A stretch of DNA of 64,000 nt, from the NCBI RefSeq assembly GCF_945906775.1, contig NZ_CAMDRE010000001.1, forward strand, positions 868,001-932,000. The letters run 5' to 3'. Below the pieces are notes generated by a model that saw nothing but the letters and a program-made list of their open reading frames with translations, was not told the DNA's origin and searched no databases. The translations under genes were made by a program, and so were the position numbers. The stretch comes from Citrobacter sp. Marseille-Q6884 (GTDB lineage: Bacteria; Pseudomonadota; Gammaproteobacteria; Enterobacterales; Enterobacteriaceae). Positions 43,901-52,548 of the stretch are shown here, in pieces; position 1 is the stretch's first letter, and each line of letters opens with the position of its first letter.

Positions 43901-44659
43901 TTAGAGGAACATTCCGCCAGACACTTCTATGCGCTGCGCCGTCATCCAGGCCAGCTCATCGCTAAGCAGTGCCGCAATCGCATCACCAATATCGTCAGGT
44001 AACCCGACGCGCCCCAGTGCTGTTTGCGAGGCGATGTAGGCATTCAACTGCGCATTGTCACGCACATTCCCGCCGCCAAAATCGGTTTCTATCGCGCCGG
44101 GCGCAATAATGTTCGCGGTAATCCCGCGCTCACCTAACTCTTTCGCCTGATAACAGGTGAGGACTTCCATTGCCCCTTTCATGGCGGCATATGCGCTATA
44201 ACCTGGCAGTGCAAAACGTGACAACCCGCTCGAGACGTTAAGGATCCTGCCCCCCTTTCTCATCAGCGGTAAAAGACACTGCGTCAGGAAAAAAGGCCCT
44301 TTAAAGTGGATGTTCAAAAGTTGGTCAAATTGCGCTTCGGCGAAGGTTGAATACGGCGCGTTAATGCCGATCCCGGCGTTGTTCAATAAATAATCAAACG
44401 CATCGCTTTGCCACTCGGCTTGCAAGGTGTCCTGCACCTGCTGAACAAAAAGAGGAAAACCAGAAATATCCCCGACATTCAACGGCAATGCCGCAGCTTT
44501 TCCGCCAGATTGCCGAATTTCATCCACAACCTGCTGAGCCTCTTTTTCATTGCTGTTCCACGTCAGAATGATACCAATTCCTTTGCCTGCCAGTTTAAGC
44601 GCCGCGTTTTTACCAAGCCCACGACCGCCACCGGTCACTATTGCGATACGTTGCGTCAT
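43901..44659 (-). CDS. Short-chain dehydrogenase/reductase
   Basis: A 252-residue classical SDR. It has the NAD(P) motif VTGGGRGLGKNAAL (TGxxxGxG, about residues 9-17), NNAG (about 91), catalytic Ser in VSSGLSRF and YSAYAAMKGAME with the YxxxK pair, and a C-terminal VSGGMFL. The arginine-free early loop does not settle NADH versus NADPH preference. A GAGG ribosome site supports the start; four extra upstream codons are possible. It is divergent from the LysR gene yhjC, which probably controls it. Substrate unknown; not present here in E. coli K-12. Confidence 0.87.
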   Translation of the reverse strand: MTQRIAIVTGGGRGLGKNAALKLAGKGIGIILTWNSNEKEAQQVVDEIRQSGGKAAALPLNVGDISGFPLFVQQVQDTLQAEWQSDAFDYLLNNAGIGINAPYSTFAEAQFDQLLNIHFKGPFFLTQCLLPLMRKGGRILNVSSGLSRFALPGYSAYAAMKGAMEVLTCYQAKELGERGITANIIAPGAIETDFGGGNVRDNAQLNAYIASQTALGRVGLPDDIGDAIAALLSDELAWMTAQRIEVSGGMFL

Positions 44660-44777
44660 AAGAAACCTCATTTCAGGTGTGTGAAGATTGAGATAGAGCT
44701 TATTAGGTGTTAAAAAAACAATAAATATCGCTGACTGCGCATTACTGTTTCATTCAGAACAACAATAGGGCATGGGA

Positions 44778-45677
44778 ATGGATAAAATTCACGCAATGCA
44801 GTTGTTCATCCGCGTCGCAGAACTGGAAAGCTTTTCTCGCGCTGCAGAGACTCTCGGACTCCCTAAAGGTAGCGTATCGCGCCAAATCCAGGCCCTGGAA
44901 AATCATCTGGGTACACAACTTCTGCACCGCACGACCCGGCGCGTCCAGCTCACGCAAGACGGCATGATCTATTACGAACGCGCGAAAGATCTGTTGAGCA
45001 ATCTGGATGAGCTGGATGGGTTATTCCATCACGATCCGACCAGTATCAGCGGTAAGCTGCGGGTCGATATGCCGGTGGGTGTCGCGAGGAATCTGGTGAT
45101 GCCCCGCCTGCCCGCTTTTTTGCATCAGTACCCAGGCCTTGAACTCGAACTCAGTAGCAGTGACCGCCTGGTGGATTTAATTCGTGAAGGCTTCGACTGC
45201 GTGGTGCGCGTCGGTACGTTGAAAGACTCGGGGCTGATTGCCCGTCCTCTGGGGAAACTCACACAGATAAACTGCGCCAGTCCGCAGTATCTTGCCCGCT
45301 TTGGTTATCCAGAAAGCCTGGAGGATTTGGCTTCCCATGCGGTTGTGCATTATTCGGTGAATTTAGGTACGCGCCCGCAGGGCTTCGAAGTGGCGACAGA
45401 CACCGGCACGCGATGGATTAAAACCGGCGGCATGCTCACGGTGAATAGCACCGAAACCTACCATGCAGCCAGCCTGGCCGGACTGGGGATTATTCAGGTG
45501 CCGCGCGTGGGCGTACGCGATGCGCTACGTGCCGGTACGCTTGTGGAAGTGTTGCCGCAGTATCGTGCCGAGCCTCTGCCGGTTTCCCTGTTGTATCCGC
45601 AGCGTCGCAATCTCTCCCGTCGGGTACATCTGTTTATGGAGTGGCTGACCGGAGTAATGAAAGACTATGTGGATTAG
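44778..45677 (+). CDS. yhjC: LysR-family regulator YhjC
   Basis: A 299/300-residue LysR regulator with N-terminal winged helix (MQLFIRVAELESFSRAAETLGLPKGSVSRQIQALE) and a C-terminal effector domain. Sequence and length match E. coli YhjC (a pyrimidine/succinate-dehydrogenase-linked role has been suggested there; I treat the target as unknown). An ATG two codons upstream (44772) is too close to AGGG to be used; 44778 is well placed. The divergent SDR gene across a 118-base gap is the natural target. Confidence 0.92.
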   Translation: MDKIHAMQLFIRVAELESFSRAAETLGLPKGSVSRQIQALENHLGTQLLHRTTRRVQLTQDGMIYYERAKDLLSNLDELDGLFHHDPTSISGKLRVDMPVGVARNLVMPRLPAFLHQYPGLELELSSSDRLVDLIREGFDCVVRVGTLKDSGLIARPLGKLTQINCASPQYLARFGYPESLEDLASHAVVHYSVNLGTRPQGFEVATDTGTRWIKTGGMLTVNSTETYHAASLAGLGIIQVPRVGVRDALRAGTLVEVLPQYRAEPLPVSLLYPQRRNLSRRVHLFMEWLTGVMKDYVD

Positions 45678-45756
45678 TCTGCCAGGCCAATTTTCGGGAT
45701 ACGGGGCTGAGCAGGCTATAATGTCTTGAGTACACAAGATAAGGATCACCGATCGG

Positions 45757-46773
45757 ATGACGCAGGAACACGACGAAAAGCACCCTACCCATTCACAAAA
45801 ACAGGCTTCACAGCAGGAAGTCTCCACGTCACCGCTAAAAAATGCGAAGGCGAACCAGGCGCTGAACACAGCCAAAACGCTGGCAGAAAAAATCCAGAAT
45901 CAGCCCGCCATCGCCCATCTGATCCGTGCCGCCGAGCGTTTTAATGACCGCATGGGAAATCAGTTTGGCGCGGCCATCACCTATTTCTCGTTCCTGTCGA
46001 TGATCCCCATTCTGATGGTGTCATTTGCCGCGGCCGGTTTTATTCTCGCCTCGCACCCCACCTTGTTGCAGGACATCTTTAGCAAAATCCTGATGAACGT
46101 CAGTGACCCCACGCTTGCATCCACGCTGAAAAGCACCATCAACACTGCGGTTCAGCAGCGTACTACCGTTGGTCTGGTGGGGCTGGGGATCGCGCTCTAT
46201 TCCGGGATTAACTGGATGGGGAATCTGCGCGAGGCCATTCGAGCCCAATCGCGGGATGTCTGGGAGCGCACGCCGCAAGATCAGGAAAAAATCTGGGTTA
46301 AGTATCTGCGTGATTTTATCTCATTGATCGGATTACTGATTGCGCTGATCGTCACCCTGTCCATCACGTCCATCGCGGGCTCCGCCCAGCAGATGATTAT
46401 CTCCGCACTGTATCTCGACAGCATCGAATGGCTGAAACCCGCCTGGCGCATGATCGGCCTGGCGATCTCCATTTTTGCCAACTATTTGCTGTTCTTCTGG
46501 ATTTTCTGGCGACTGCCGCGCCACCGCCCGCGCAGAAAAGCGCTTATTCGCGGCACCTTTATCGCCGCGCTCGGGTTTGAAGCGATCAAAATTATTATGA
46601 CGTATACGCTGCCATCGCTGGTGAAATCACCATCAGGTGCGGCATTTGGTTCTGTGCTCGGGCTGATGGCTTTCTTCTACTTCTTCGCCCGTCTGACCCT
46701 GTTTTGCGCGGCCTGGATAGCCACAGCTGAATACAAAGATGACCCGCGAATGCCGGGGAAAACCCACCGCTAA
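45757..46773 (+). CDS. yhjD: YihY/BrkB-family inner-membrane protein YhjD
   Basis: A 338-residue polytopic protein of the YihY (UPF0761, former RNase BN) family with a hydrophilic N-terminus of about 65 residues and six helices, first at about 70-95 (GAAITYFSFLSMIPILMVSFAAAGF). In E. coli a yhjD mutation allows survival with Kdo-less lipid IVA, suggesting a part in lipid/LPS movement. Family and length agree with E. coli YhjD (337). It follows yhjC and is followed by a REP. Confidence 0.9.
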   Translation: MTQEHDEKHPTHSQKQASQQEVSTSPLKNAKANQALNTAKTLAEKIQNQPAIAHLIRAAERFNDRMGNQFGAAITYFSFLSMIPILMVSFAAAGFILASHPTLLQDIFSKILMNVSDPTLASTLKSTINTAVQQRTTVGLVGLGIALYSGINWMGNLREAIRAQSRDVWERTPQDQEKIWVKYLRDFISLIGLLIALIVTLSITSIAGSAQQMIISALYLDSIEWLKPAWRMIGLAISIFANYLLFFWIFWRLPRHRPRRKALIRGTFIAALGFEAIKIIMTYTLPSLVKSPSGAAFGSVLGLMAFFYFFARLTLFCAAWIATAEYKDDPRMPGKTHR

Positions 46774-46782
46774 CGGGCAGTA

Positions 46783-46812
46783 GATGCCGGATAAGGTGAC
46801 GCTTATCCGGCA
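46783..46812. repeat. REP unit after yhjD
   Basis: GATGCCGGATAAGGTGACGC followed by TTATCCGGCA, a REP palindrome 10 bases after yhjD. The rest of the 297-base gap to yhjE is AT-rich promoter sequence with nothing else recognised. Confidence 0.8.
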
Positions 46813-47070
46813 GTGTTCCGATGCTTGCATCGACACCCGCCCTATTTTCCAGAATATAAATCCAACCCTTAACTTTTATTTAACCAAATTCTGGTTTTAT
46901 CATCCAAGTTTTAAATTATGTGAAGCATTTCATAGAAGTTAAAACTTCAGCCTAAAAATTATCCCCTTTTTGCGTTGTTTTTGACCAGAATCAACGCCTG
47001 TTACAGATTGAAATGTCTCTTTTGCTGTGCGTAATATGACCATTCGTTCGACCAAAAATAAGAAAATATT

Positions 47071-48393
47071 ATGCAAGCAACAGCCACAACGCTCGACAAC
47101 GAACAGGAACACACCCCGGTTAACTCGCGCAATAAAGTCGTCGTCGCCTCACTCATCGGCACCGCCATTGAGTTCTTCGACTTCTACATTTACGCGACCG
47201 CCGCGGTGATCGTATTCCCCCATATCTTCTTCCCGCAGGGCGACCCGGCAGCGGCAACGCTTCAGTCTCTTGCCACCTTCGCTATCGCCTTTGTGGCGCG
47301 ACCAATCGGCTCTGCCGTGTTCGGCCATTTCGGCGACCGCGTAGGGCGTAAAGTGACGCTGGTTGCTTCGCTGCTGACGATGGGGATCTCGACGGTCGTC
47401 ATTGGTCTGTTGCCGGGTTATGAAACTATCGGTATTTTCGCACCACTGCTGCTGGCGCTGGCGCGTTTTGGGCAAGGTTTAGGCCTCGGCGGTGAATGGG
47501 GCGGCGCGGCGCTGCTGGCGACAGAAAATGCGCCGGCGCGTAAGCGCGCACTGTACGGCTCCTTCCCACAGTTGGGTGCGCCTATCGGCTTCTTCTTTGC
47601 CAACGGGACGTTCCTGCTGCTCTCCTGGTTGCTCACCGATGAGCAGTTTATGAGCTGGGGATGGCGCGTACCGTTCATCTTCTCAGCGGTGCTGGTGATT
47701 ATCGGTCTGTACGTTCGCGTTTCGCTGCATGAATCTCCCGTCTTCGCCAAAGTGGCGGCGGCGAAAAAGCAGGTGAAAATCCCGCTGGGCACGTTGCTGA
47801 CAAAACATGTTCGCGTAACCCTCCTCGGCACCTTCATCATGCTGGCGACCTATACGCTGTTCTATATCATGACCGTCTATTCCATGACATTCAGCACCGC
47901 CGCCGCCCCGGTGGGTCTGGGTTTACCACGTAATGAAGTCTTGTGGATGCTGATGATGGCGGTGATTGGCTTTGGCGTCATGGTGCCCGTGGCGGGTCTG
48001 CTGGCCGACGCCTTTGGTCGTCGCAAAAGCATGCTCATCATCACCACGCTGATCATTCTGTTCGCCCTGTTTGCGTTTAAACCGTTGCTGGGTTCCGGTA
48101 ATCCGGCACTGGTGTTCGCCTTCCTGTTGCTGGGGCTGAGCCTGATGGGACTGACATTCGGCCCGATGGGTGCGCTGCTGCCGGAGCTGTTCCCGACTGA
48201 GGTTCGTTACACCGGGGCATCATTCTCGTATAACGTTTCATCGATTCTCGGCGCTTCCGTAGCCCCTTATATTGCCGCATGGTTACAGGGAAACTACGGC
48301 CTGCCAGCGGTGGGACTCTATCTGGCGTCAATGGCGACATTAACCCTGATAGCACTGCTGTTAACCCATGAGACGCGTCATCAGTCGTTGTAA
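47071..48393 (+). CDS. yhjE: MFS metabolite:H+ symporter YhjE
   Basis: A 440-residue major-facilitator protein of the metabolite:H+ symporter (MHS, ProP/ShiA-like) family. It has the N-terminal MHS start (KVVVASLIGTAIEFFDFYIYATAA), the loop 2-3 motif GHFGDRVGRKVTL, a second RxGRR-like motif (DAFGRRKSM) and 12 predicted helices. Substrate not established. The start at 47071 is 44 residues into a longer frame alternative on another register and matches E. coli length. A REP follows, then convergent yhjG. Confidence 0.92.
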   Translation: MQATATTLDNEQEHTPVNSRNKVVVASLIGTAIEFFDFYIYATAAVIVFPHIFFPQGDPAAATLQSLATFAIAFVARPIGSAVFGHFGDRVGRKVTLVASLLTMGISTVVIGLLPGYETIGIFAPLLLALARFGQGLGLGGEWGGAALLATENAPARKRALYGSFPQLGAPIGFFFANGTFLLLSWLLTDEQFMSWGWRVPFIFSAVLVIIGLYVRVSLHESPVFAKVAAAKKQVKIPLGTLLTKHVRVTLLGTFIMLATYTLFYIMTVYSMTFSTAAAPVGLGLPRNEVLWMLMMAVIGFGVMVPVAGLLADAFGRRKSMLIITTLIILFALFAFKPLLGSGNPALVFAFLLLGLSLMGLTFGPMGALLPELFPTEVRYTGASFSYNVSSILGASVAPYIAAWLQGNYGLPAVGLYLASMATLTLIALLLTHETRHQSL

Positions 48394-48399
48394 TGTGAC

Positions 48400-48427
48400 T
48401 GCCGGATGGTTCCACCGCCATCCGGCA
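48400..48427. repeat. REP unit between yhjE and yhjG
   Basis: TGCCGGATGGTTCCACCGCCATCCGGCA, a compact REP palindrome between the convergent ends of yhjE and yhjG. Confidence 0.8.
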
Positions 48428-48440
48428 ATACTTCCCGATT

Positions 48441-50501
48441 TTACTTCTTCATCTGCGACAAAATGGTCCGGCACTGATTCGCCTCGCCCTCAGAAGGGGA
48501 GATCAGCGCCAGCAGGGCGGCGGCGGGTGTGACCAGCGTCGCCAGCGCGGCAGCAACCGCGCCACGCGCAATCAGCGGCCCGGCTTTCACACCGGCCTGC
48601 GGATTTTTGAACGTCCCACGCACATACAGCGGTGAACGCAGCGTAATAATACGGATGCCCTTGCTCTCCGGGTCGATCGTTAAGTCCAGTTGCTCAGAAG
48701 CAAAGCTCGCGGTTCCGGTCACATTGATGACCGCATTTTCCGTATCGAAAGCAAAAATCTGTGGGCGGGCGACACCGTTGACGATATCCAGGTTCGCTGC
48801 CGCGCAGTTCACCCGCACCTCGTCATCACCGAATATCTGCCCGACAATATAGTTGCCCAGATTCAGCCCAACAATCTCCATCAGATTTCGGCTGATCAGC
48901 CCGTCATTCATCAGGAGTTTCAGATTGCCATTACTGTTTCCAAGCAGCGCGGCTATCGAATTCCCCGTACCGTTGAATTTGGCATCACCGTTCATTTCCC
49001 CCAACGTTTTCTGCATCAGTTCGACGTCCGGCATCAGCTGTTTTAGCTTCAGGCGACGCGCCTGAATATCTGCCTGCCCCCGCATCGGCTTTTTATCGCC
49101 TTCCAGATGGATTCGGGAAACGATACTGCCCCCTGCCAGACCAAATTTCAGCGGTTGCAGCCGCAGGTCGGCATTGTCCAGGATGATATGGGTAGAGAGA
49201 TCGCTGATGGGCAGGCTACTACCGTGCTCAATACGCCGTCCTTTGAAGCGCACGTCAGCGTCCATGACGTCCCATTTGTCAGTCTCAAAGCGATCATAAG
49301 GTAAAACTTTACCCGCCGGTTGAACGCTCTTCTCACCTTTACGCTGCTCAGACTGTTTCGCCCGCTCCGCGCCTTTCCCGGAATCAACGCCAATCAGCGG
49401 TCCCAAATCTGCCAGCCGCAACTGACGCGACTCGACGTCCCCCTCCAGCTTCGGGCGTGGCTTACCGGTGGTATAGGCGAGCGTGCCGTGAATATCGCTG
49501 TCGCCAATGCGGCCATTAAAATCGCGGTAACGAAACACAGAGGATTTCCCGGTGCCGGTTTTTGCTACCAGCCGTCCGTCGGTTTCAAATGGCGGGGTGT
49601 CCGGCAGAAGTACACCGGTCAAATCGTATAAATCACCTAACGAATCGCCTGAGAATTTAAGCTGAAGATCCACGCCGCCAAGATTCATCGGGTCACTCAC
49701 CGTTCCGACAAATGCCACCCGCGTGTTACCCGAGCGGAAGTCAGCTTGTACCGGAAAAGGGGTGCCCTCACTGCGTAACGCCAGCATTCCGCCGATTTTT
49801 CCCGTGCCGGTCAGCGGTTCGCCGTTATAGCGTCCTTGCGCTTTCAGACCAAAAACGTAGTCCTCAACGTTGACGCTTCCCTCTTTGCCTTTCGTTCCGG
49901 TGACTTCACTGAAGGGCAGCGGCTTGCCCAGCGGATCGACCAGAATCTCAAGCTCAGAACGAGTGACGTTATCATTGATGGCGATACGTCCCTGATCGAA
50001 CAAAATATTGTCCAGCCGGAAAGACCAGTCGGAGGGAGGAGCATTAGGATCGCGGTTCTCATCCCCGGCCAGGGTAAAGGTCCAGTTGTTATTTTTCTCC
50101 GACAGGCGGATAAGCCGGGCATCCGGTTTCACCAGTTTGATCCAGGGTAACCAGACCGTTTTCGTCAGCAGGGCCAGCGGAGCGAGGGTCGCTTCCACGC
50201 GAGGAAGGTGCACCATGGTGACATCGGGAATATCAGGTGGGTTGCCAAGAATAATATCTTCAGCATGAACATGCGGCCACGGAACCCAGCTTCGCCAGCC
50301 GGTTTCCTGCTTCTGGCGCTCCCAGACCACGCCTAAATCCCCCCGTATCGCGAAGGGTCGATTGAGTTCAGTAGAGACTTTCTGGTTGATGGTCGGTTTG
50401 AGCCGGTTCCAGTCAAATGTCGCAATCACGATGATGAGTACGACGATCAACAACAAGAAAACCCCTGATACAACGGTCGTTATTTTGCCTGCTTTCGTCA
50501 T
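48441..50501 (-). CDS. yhjG: AsmA-family protein YhjG
   Basis: A 686-residue member of the AsmA/TamB-like (VPS13-related) family, inner-membrane anchored by one N-terminal helix (ITTVVSGVFLLLIVVLIIVIATF, about 6-28) with a long beta-rich periplasmic part; such proteins are thought to move phospholipids to the outer membrane. AsmA features include FDWNRLKPTINQKVS and the C-terminal AsmA-2-like VRGTFKNPQAGVKAGPLIARG. The start at 50501 (MTKAGK) gives the E. coli length; 22 upstream in-frame codons are ignored. Confidence 0.93.
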   Translation of the reverse strand: MTKAGKITTVVSGVFLLLIVVLIIVIATFDWNRLKPTINQKVSTELNRPFAIRGDLGVVWERQKQETGWRSWVPWPHVHAEDIILGNPPDIPDVTMVHLPRVEATLAPLALLTKTVWLPWIKLVKPDARLIRLSEKNNNWTFTLAGDENRDPNAPPSDWSFRLDNILFDQGRIAINDNVTRSELEILVDPLGKPLPFSEVTGTKGKEGSVNVEDYVFGLKAQGRYNGEPLTGTGKIGGMLALRSEGTPFPVQADFRSGNTRVAFVGTVSDPMNLGGVDLQLKFSGDSLGDLYDLTGVLLPDTPPFETDGRLVAKTGTGKSSVFRYRDFNGRIGDSDIHGTLAYTTGKPRPKLEGDVESRQLRLADLGPLIGVDSGKGAERAKQSEQRKGEKSVQPAGKVLPYDRFETDKWDVMDADVRFKGRRIEHGSSLPISDLSTHIILDNADLRLQPLKFGLAGGSIVSRIHLEGDKKPMRGQADIQARRLKLKQLMPDVELMQKTLGEMNGDAKFNGTGNSIAALLGNSNGNLKLLMNDGLISRNLMEIVGLNLGNYIVGQIFGDDEVRVNCAAANLDIVNGVARPQIFAFDTENAVINVTGTASFASEQLDLTIDPESKGIRIITLRSPLYVRGTFKNPQAGVKAGPLIARGAVAAALATLVTPAAALLALISPSEGEANQCRTILSQMKK

Positions 50502-50579
50502 AGGGTCGCTCCTCACTTCCTCCCTTGCCTGTCCTAAAGATAGTCCAGCAGGGCAAAAACGAGGCACACGACGCGTGCA

Positions 50580-51347
50580 TCAGAGCGACAAGATCACCTC
50601 TTCAAGGGTATCCAGAGGAACCGGACGAGAGAGAAAATAGCCCTGTGCGGCAAACGCCGGTGAGTTTTGTACATCTCGCCACTCTTCCAGCGTTTCGACA
50701 CCTTCGACAATCACTCCGCGGCAATAGCGGTTCATGAGCTGTAATAATAGGGTGAATAAATTCCGGCCTTCCGGTGTTTGGCGCAGCATAACGAAGAGAT
50801 CCCGCGCCACTTTAATGTAGTCGTAGCTCACTTCGCTGAGGGCTGAGAAATTCGCCATCCCGGTCCCAAAATCATCCAGCCAGAGTGGGCCAAATTCGCA
50901 CATCGAGGCAAAGGATGACCCTTTCGGCAACCGGATATGCTCCACCAGTTCAAAGCGCAGCCAGGGCAAGCATTCGATGCTTTTCAGAATATCGGGGTCC
51001 TGACGCATCGCAATTAATGTTGGGCCATCCACATTCACTGACGCCAGCAGACCGTGGGTGCTGAAAAATTCACTTTTTAACTGAAGCTGGTGAAGCTGTT
51101 CTTTCACCACATCGACCCGGTGTCGTACGGCCACTTCAGCAAAATAACGATCTGGCGCAATGCGCTGTGAAGGGTTATCGGGGTGTCTCACGACAGTCAG
51201 CAGCTCAACGGCCATTAACCGTCCGTTGGTCTGGTAAATCGGCTGGTAGGTGTAAGCACGCTCGCACTGCAGCCAATAGCGTCGCTCCTGCAAGCTTTCG
51301 ATACTCGCATCAGGCGTACTTAGCTGCTGGGTAACCTGCTTTATCAT
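50580..51347 (-). CDS. pdeH: c-di-GMP phosphodiesterase PdeH (YhjH)
   Basis: Stand-alone EAL-domain phosphodiesterase that degrades c-di-GMP and so keeps flagella turning in motile cells. The 255-residue protein has VELLTVV at the EAL position (E-L-L as in E. coli YhjH), NVDGPTL, FELVEHIRL, the DDFGTGMANF metal loop, YDYIKVAR and VEGVET. The start at 51347 is downstream of a sigma-28 promoter at 51396-51422; the longer 270-residue frame would begin at about the transcription start and is rejected. Confidence 0.94.
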   Translation of the reverse strand: MIKQVTQQLSTPDASIESLQERRYWLQCERAYTYQPIYQTNGRLMAVELLTVVRHPDNPSQRIAPDRYFAEVAVRHRVDVVKEQLHQLQLKSEFFSTHGLLASVNVDGPTLIAMRQDPDILKSIECLPWLRFELVEHIRLPKGSSFASMCEFGPLWLDDFGTGMANFSALSEVSYDYIKVARDLFVMLRQTPEGRNLFTLLLQLMNRYCRGVIVEGVETLEEWRDVQNSPAFAAQGYFLSRPVPLDTLEEVILSL

Positions 51348-51395
51348 CTGAGGTGTCCTGTAAATAAAAGTGTGACTGACCGGACTCGTCAAAGG

Positions 51396-51422
51396 TTATC
51401 GGCGCTCAGACGCAGAACTTTA
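51396..51422 (-). promoter_or_regulatory. Sigma-28 (FliA) promoter of pdeH
   Basis: Minus strand TAAAGTTC, 11 bases, GCCGATAA: an almost perfect match to the flagellar class 3 consensus TAAAGTTT-N11-GCCGATAA. It places the transcription start near 51389, about 42 bases before the pdeH ATG. E. coli yhjH is a known FliA-dependent gene. Confidence 0.9.
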
Positions 51423-51494
51423 CGTTCAGCAGTACGCAAAATAAAAACGACACGGCAAAAAATTCACACAGAACACGTGCTGGCTCAAAAAAAT

Positions 51495-51513
51495 AATGGA
51501 ACGATGTTTTAAT
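51495..51513. promoter_or_regulatory. Possible KdgR operator before kdgK
   Basis: AATGGAACGATGTTTTAAT is an imperfect palindrome resembling recalled KdgR boxes (GAAAC-N3-GTTTC type) and lies 66-84 bases upstream of kdgK. KdgR control of kdgK is known in enterics; the match here is only moderate. Confidence 0.45.
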
Positions 51514-51578
51514 ATAGTTGACCACTTAACACCCACAGCGCACACTAACGCTAATTTTTTTCAGAGCAGGTTACGACT

Positions 51579-52508
51579 ATGTCCAGAAAGATTGCCGTGA
51601 TTGGCGAATGCATGATTGAGCTGTCACAGAAAGGCGCTGACGTTCAGCGCGGATTCGGTGGCGACACGTTGAATACATCCGTTTATATCGCCCGTCAGGT
51701 CGATTCTGCCGCCCTTTCCGTACACTATGTGACGGCGCTGGGCACTGACAATTTCAGTCAGCAAATGCTGGAATCCTGGCAAAGTGAAAACGTCGATACC
51801 TCCTTAACACAGCGTATGGAAAATCGCCTGCCGGGCCTCTATTACATTGAGACCGACAGCACCGGTGAGCGTACCTTCTATTACTGGCGTAATGAGGCCG
51901 CGGCGAAATTCTGGCTGGAGAGCGAGCAGTCAGCGGCCATTTGCGAAGAGCTGGCAACCTTCGATTACCTGTATCTGAGCGGCATCAGCCTCGCGATTTT
52001 AAGCCCGGCAAGCCGTGACAAACTGCTGTCGCTGTTGCGCGAATGCCGCGCCAACGGCGGAAAGGTTATTTTTGACAACAACTACCGCCCACGCCTGTGG
52101 AGCAGTAAAGAAGAGACACAGCAGGTGTATCAGCAGATGCTGGAGTGCACCAACATTGCGTTCCTGACGCTGGACGACGAAGACGCGCTCTGGGGTGAAA
52201 AACCCGTTGCAGACGTGATTGCCCGTACTCACGCAGCAGGCGTCGAGGAAGTGGTGGTGAAGCGCGGCGCAGACTCTTGCCTGGTTTCCATCCAGGGTGA
52301 AGCATGCATCGACGTACCGGCGGTAAAATTACCGAAAGAGAAAGTGATTGATACCACCGCCGCAGGCGATTCGTTCAGCGCAGGTTACCTGGCTGTACGT
52401 TTAACCGGTGGTAATGCCACTGATGCCGCCAAACGCGGTCACCTGACGGCAAGTACGGTGATTCAGCATCGCGGGGCGATTATTCCCCACGACGCCATGC
52501 CGCAGTAA
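51579..52508 (+). CDS. kdgK: 2-keto-3-deoxygluconate kinase KdgK
   Basis: PfkB-family sugar kinase that phosphorylates 2-dehydro-3-deoxy-D-gluconate to KDPG, joining hexuronate breakdown to the Entner-Doudoroff aldolase. The 309-residue protein has the N-terminal GECMIELSQKG and the PfkB signature DTTAAGDSFSAGYLA with the catalytic Asp (about 265). Its start matches E. coli KdgK. It is divergent from pdeH and convergent with yhjJ. Confidence 0.97.
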   Translation: MSRKIAVIGECMIELSQKGADVQRGFGGDTLNTSVYIARQVDSAALSVHYVTALGTDNFSQQMLESWQSENVDTSLTQRMENRLPGLYYIETDSTGERTFYYWRNEAAAKFWLESEQSAAICEELATFDYLYLSGISLAILSPASRDKLLSLLRECRANGGKVIFDNNYRPRLWSSKEETQQVYQQMLECTNIAFLTLDDEDALWGEKPVADVIARTHAAGVEEVVVKRGADSCLVSIQGEACIDVPAVKLPKEKVIDTTAAGDSFSAGYLAVRLTGGNATDAAKRGHLTASTVIQHRGAIIPHDAMPQ

Positions 52509-52548
52509 TCCTGTCACCCTCTCCCAACCGGGAGAGGGCTCTTCCCTA

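Noticed and set aside
43703..44002. 99-codon plus-strand frame in the yhjB-SDR spacer
   Set aside because: The first 66 codons are in AT-rich spacer with a weak ribosome site and the rest is antisense to the SDR gene; it also reads through a 13-bp hairpin.
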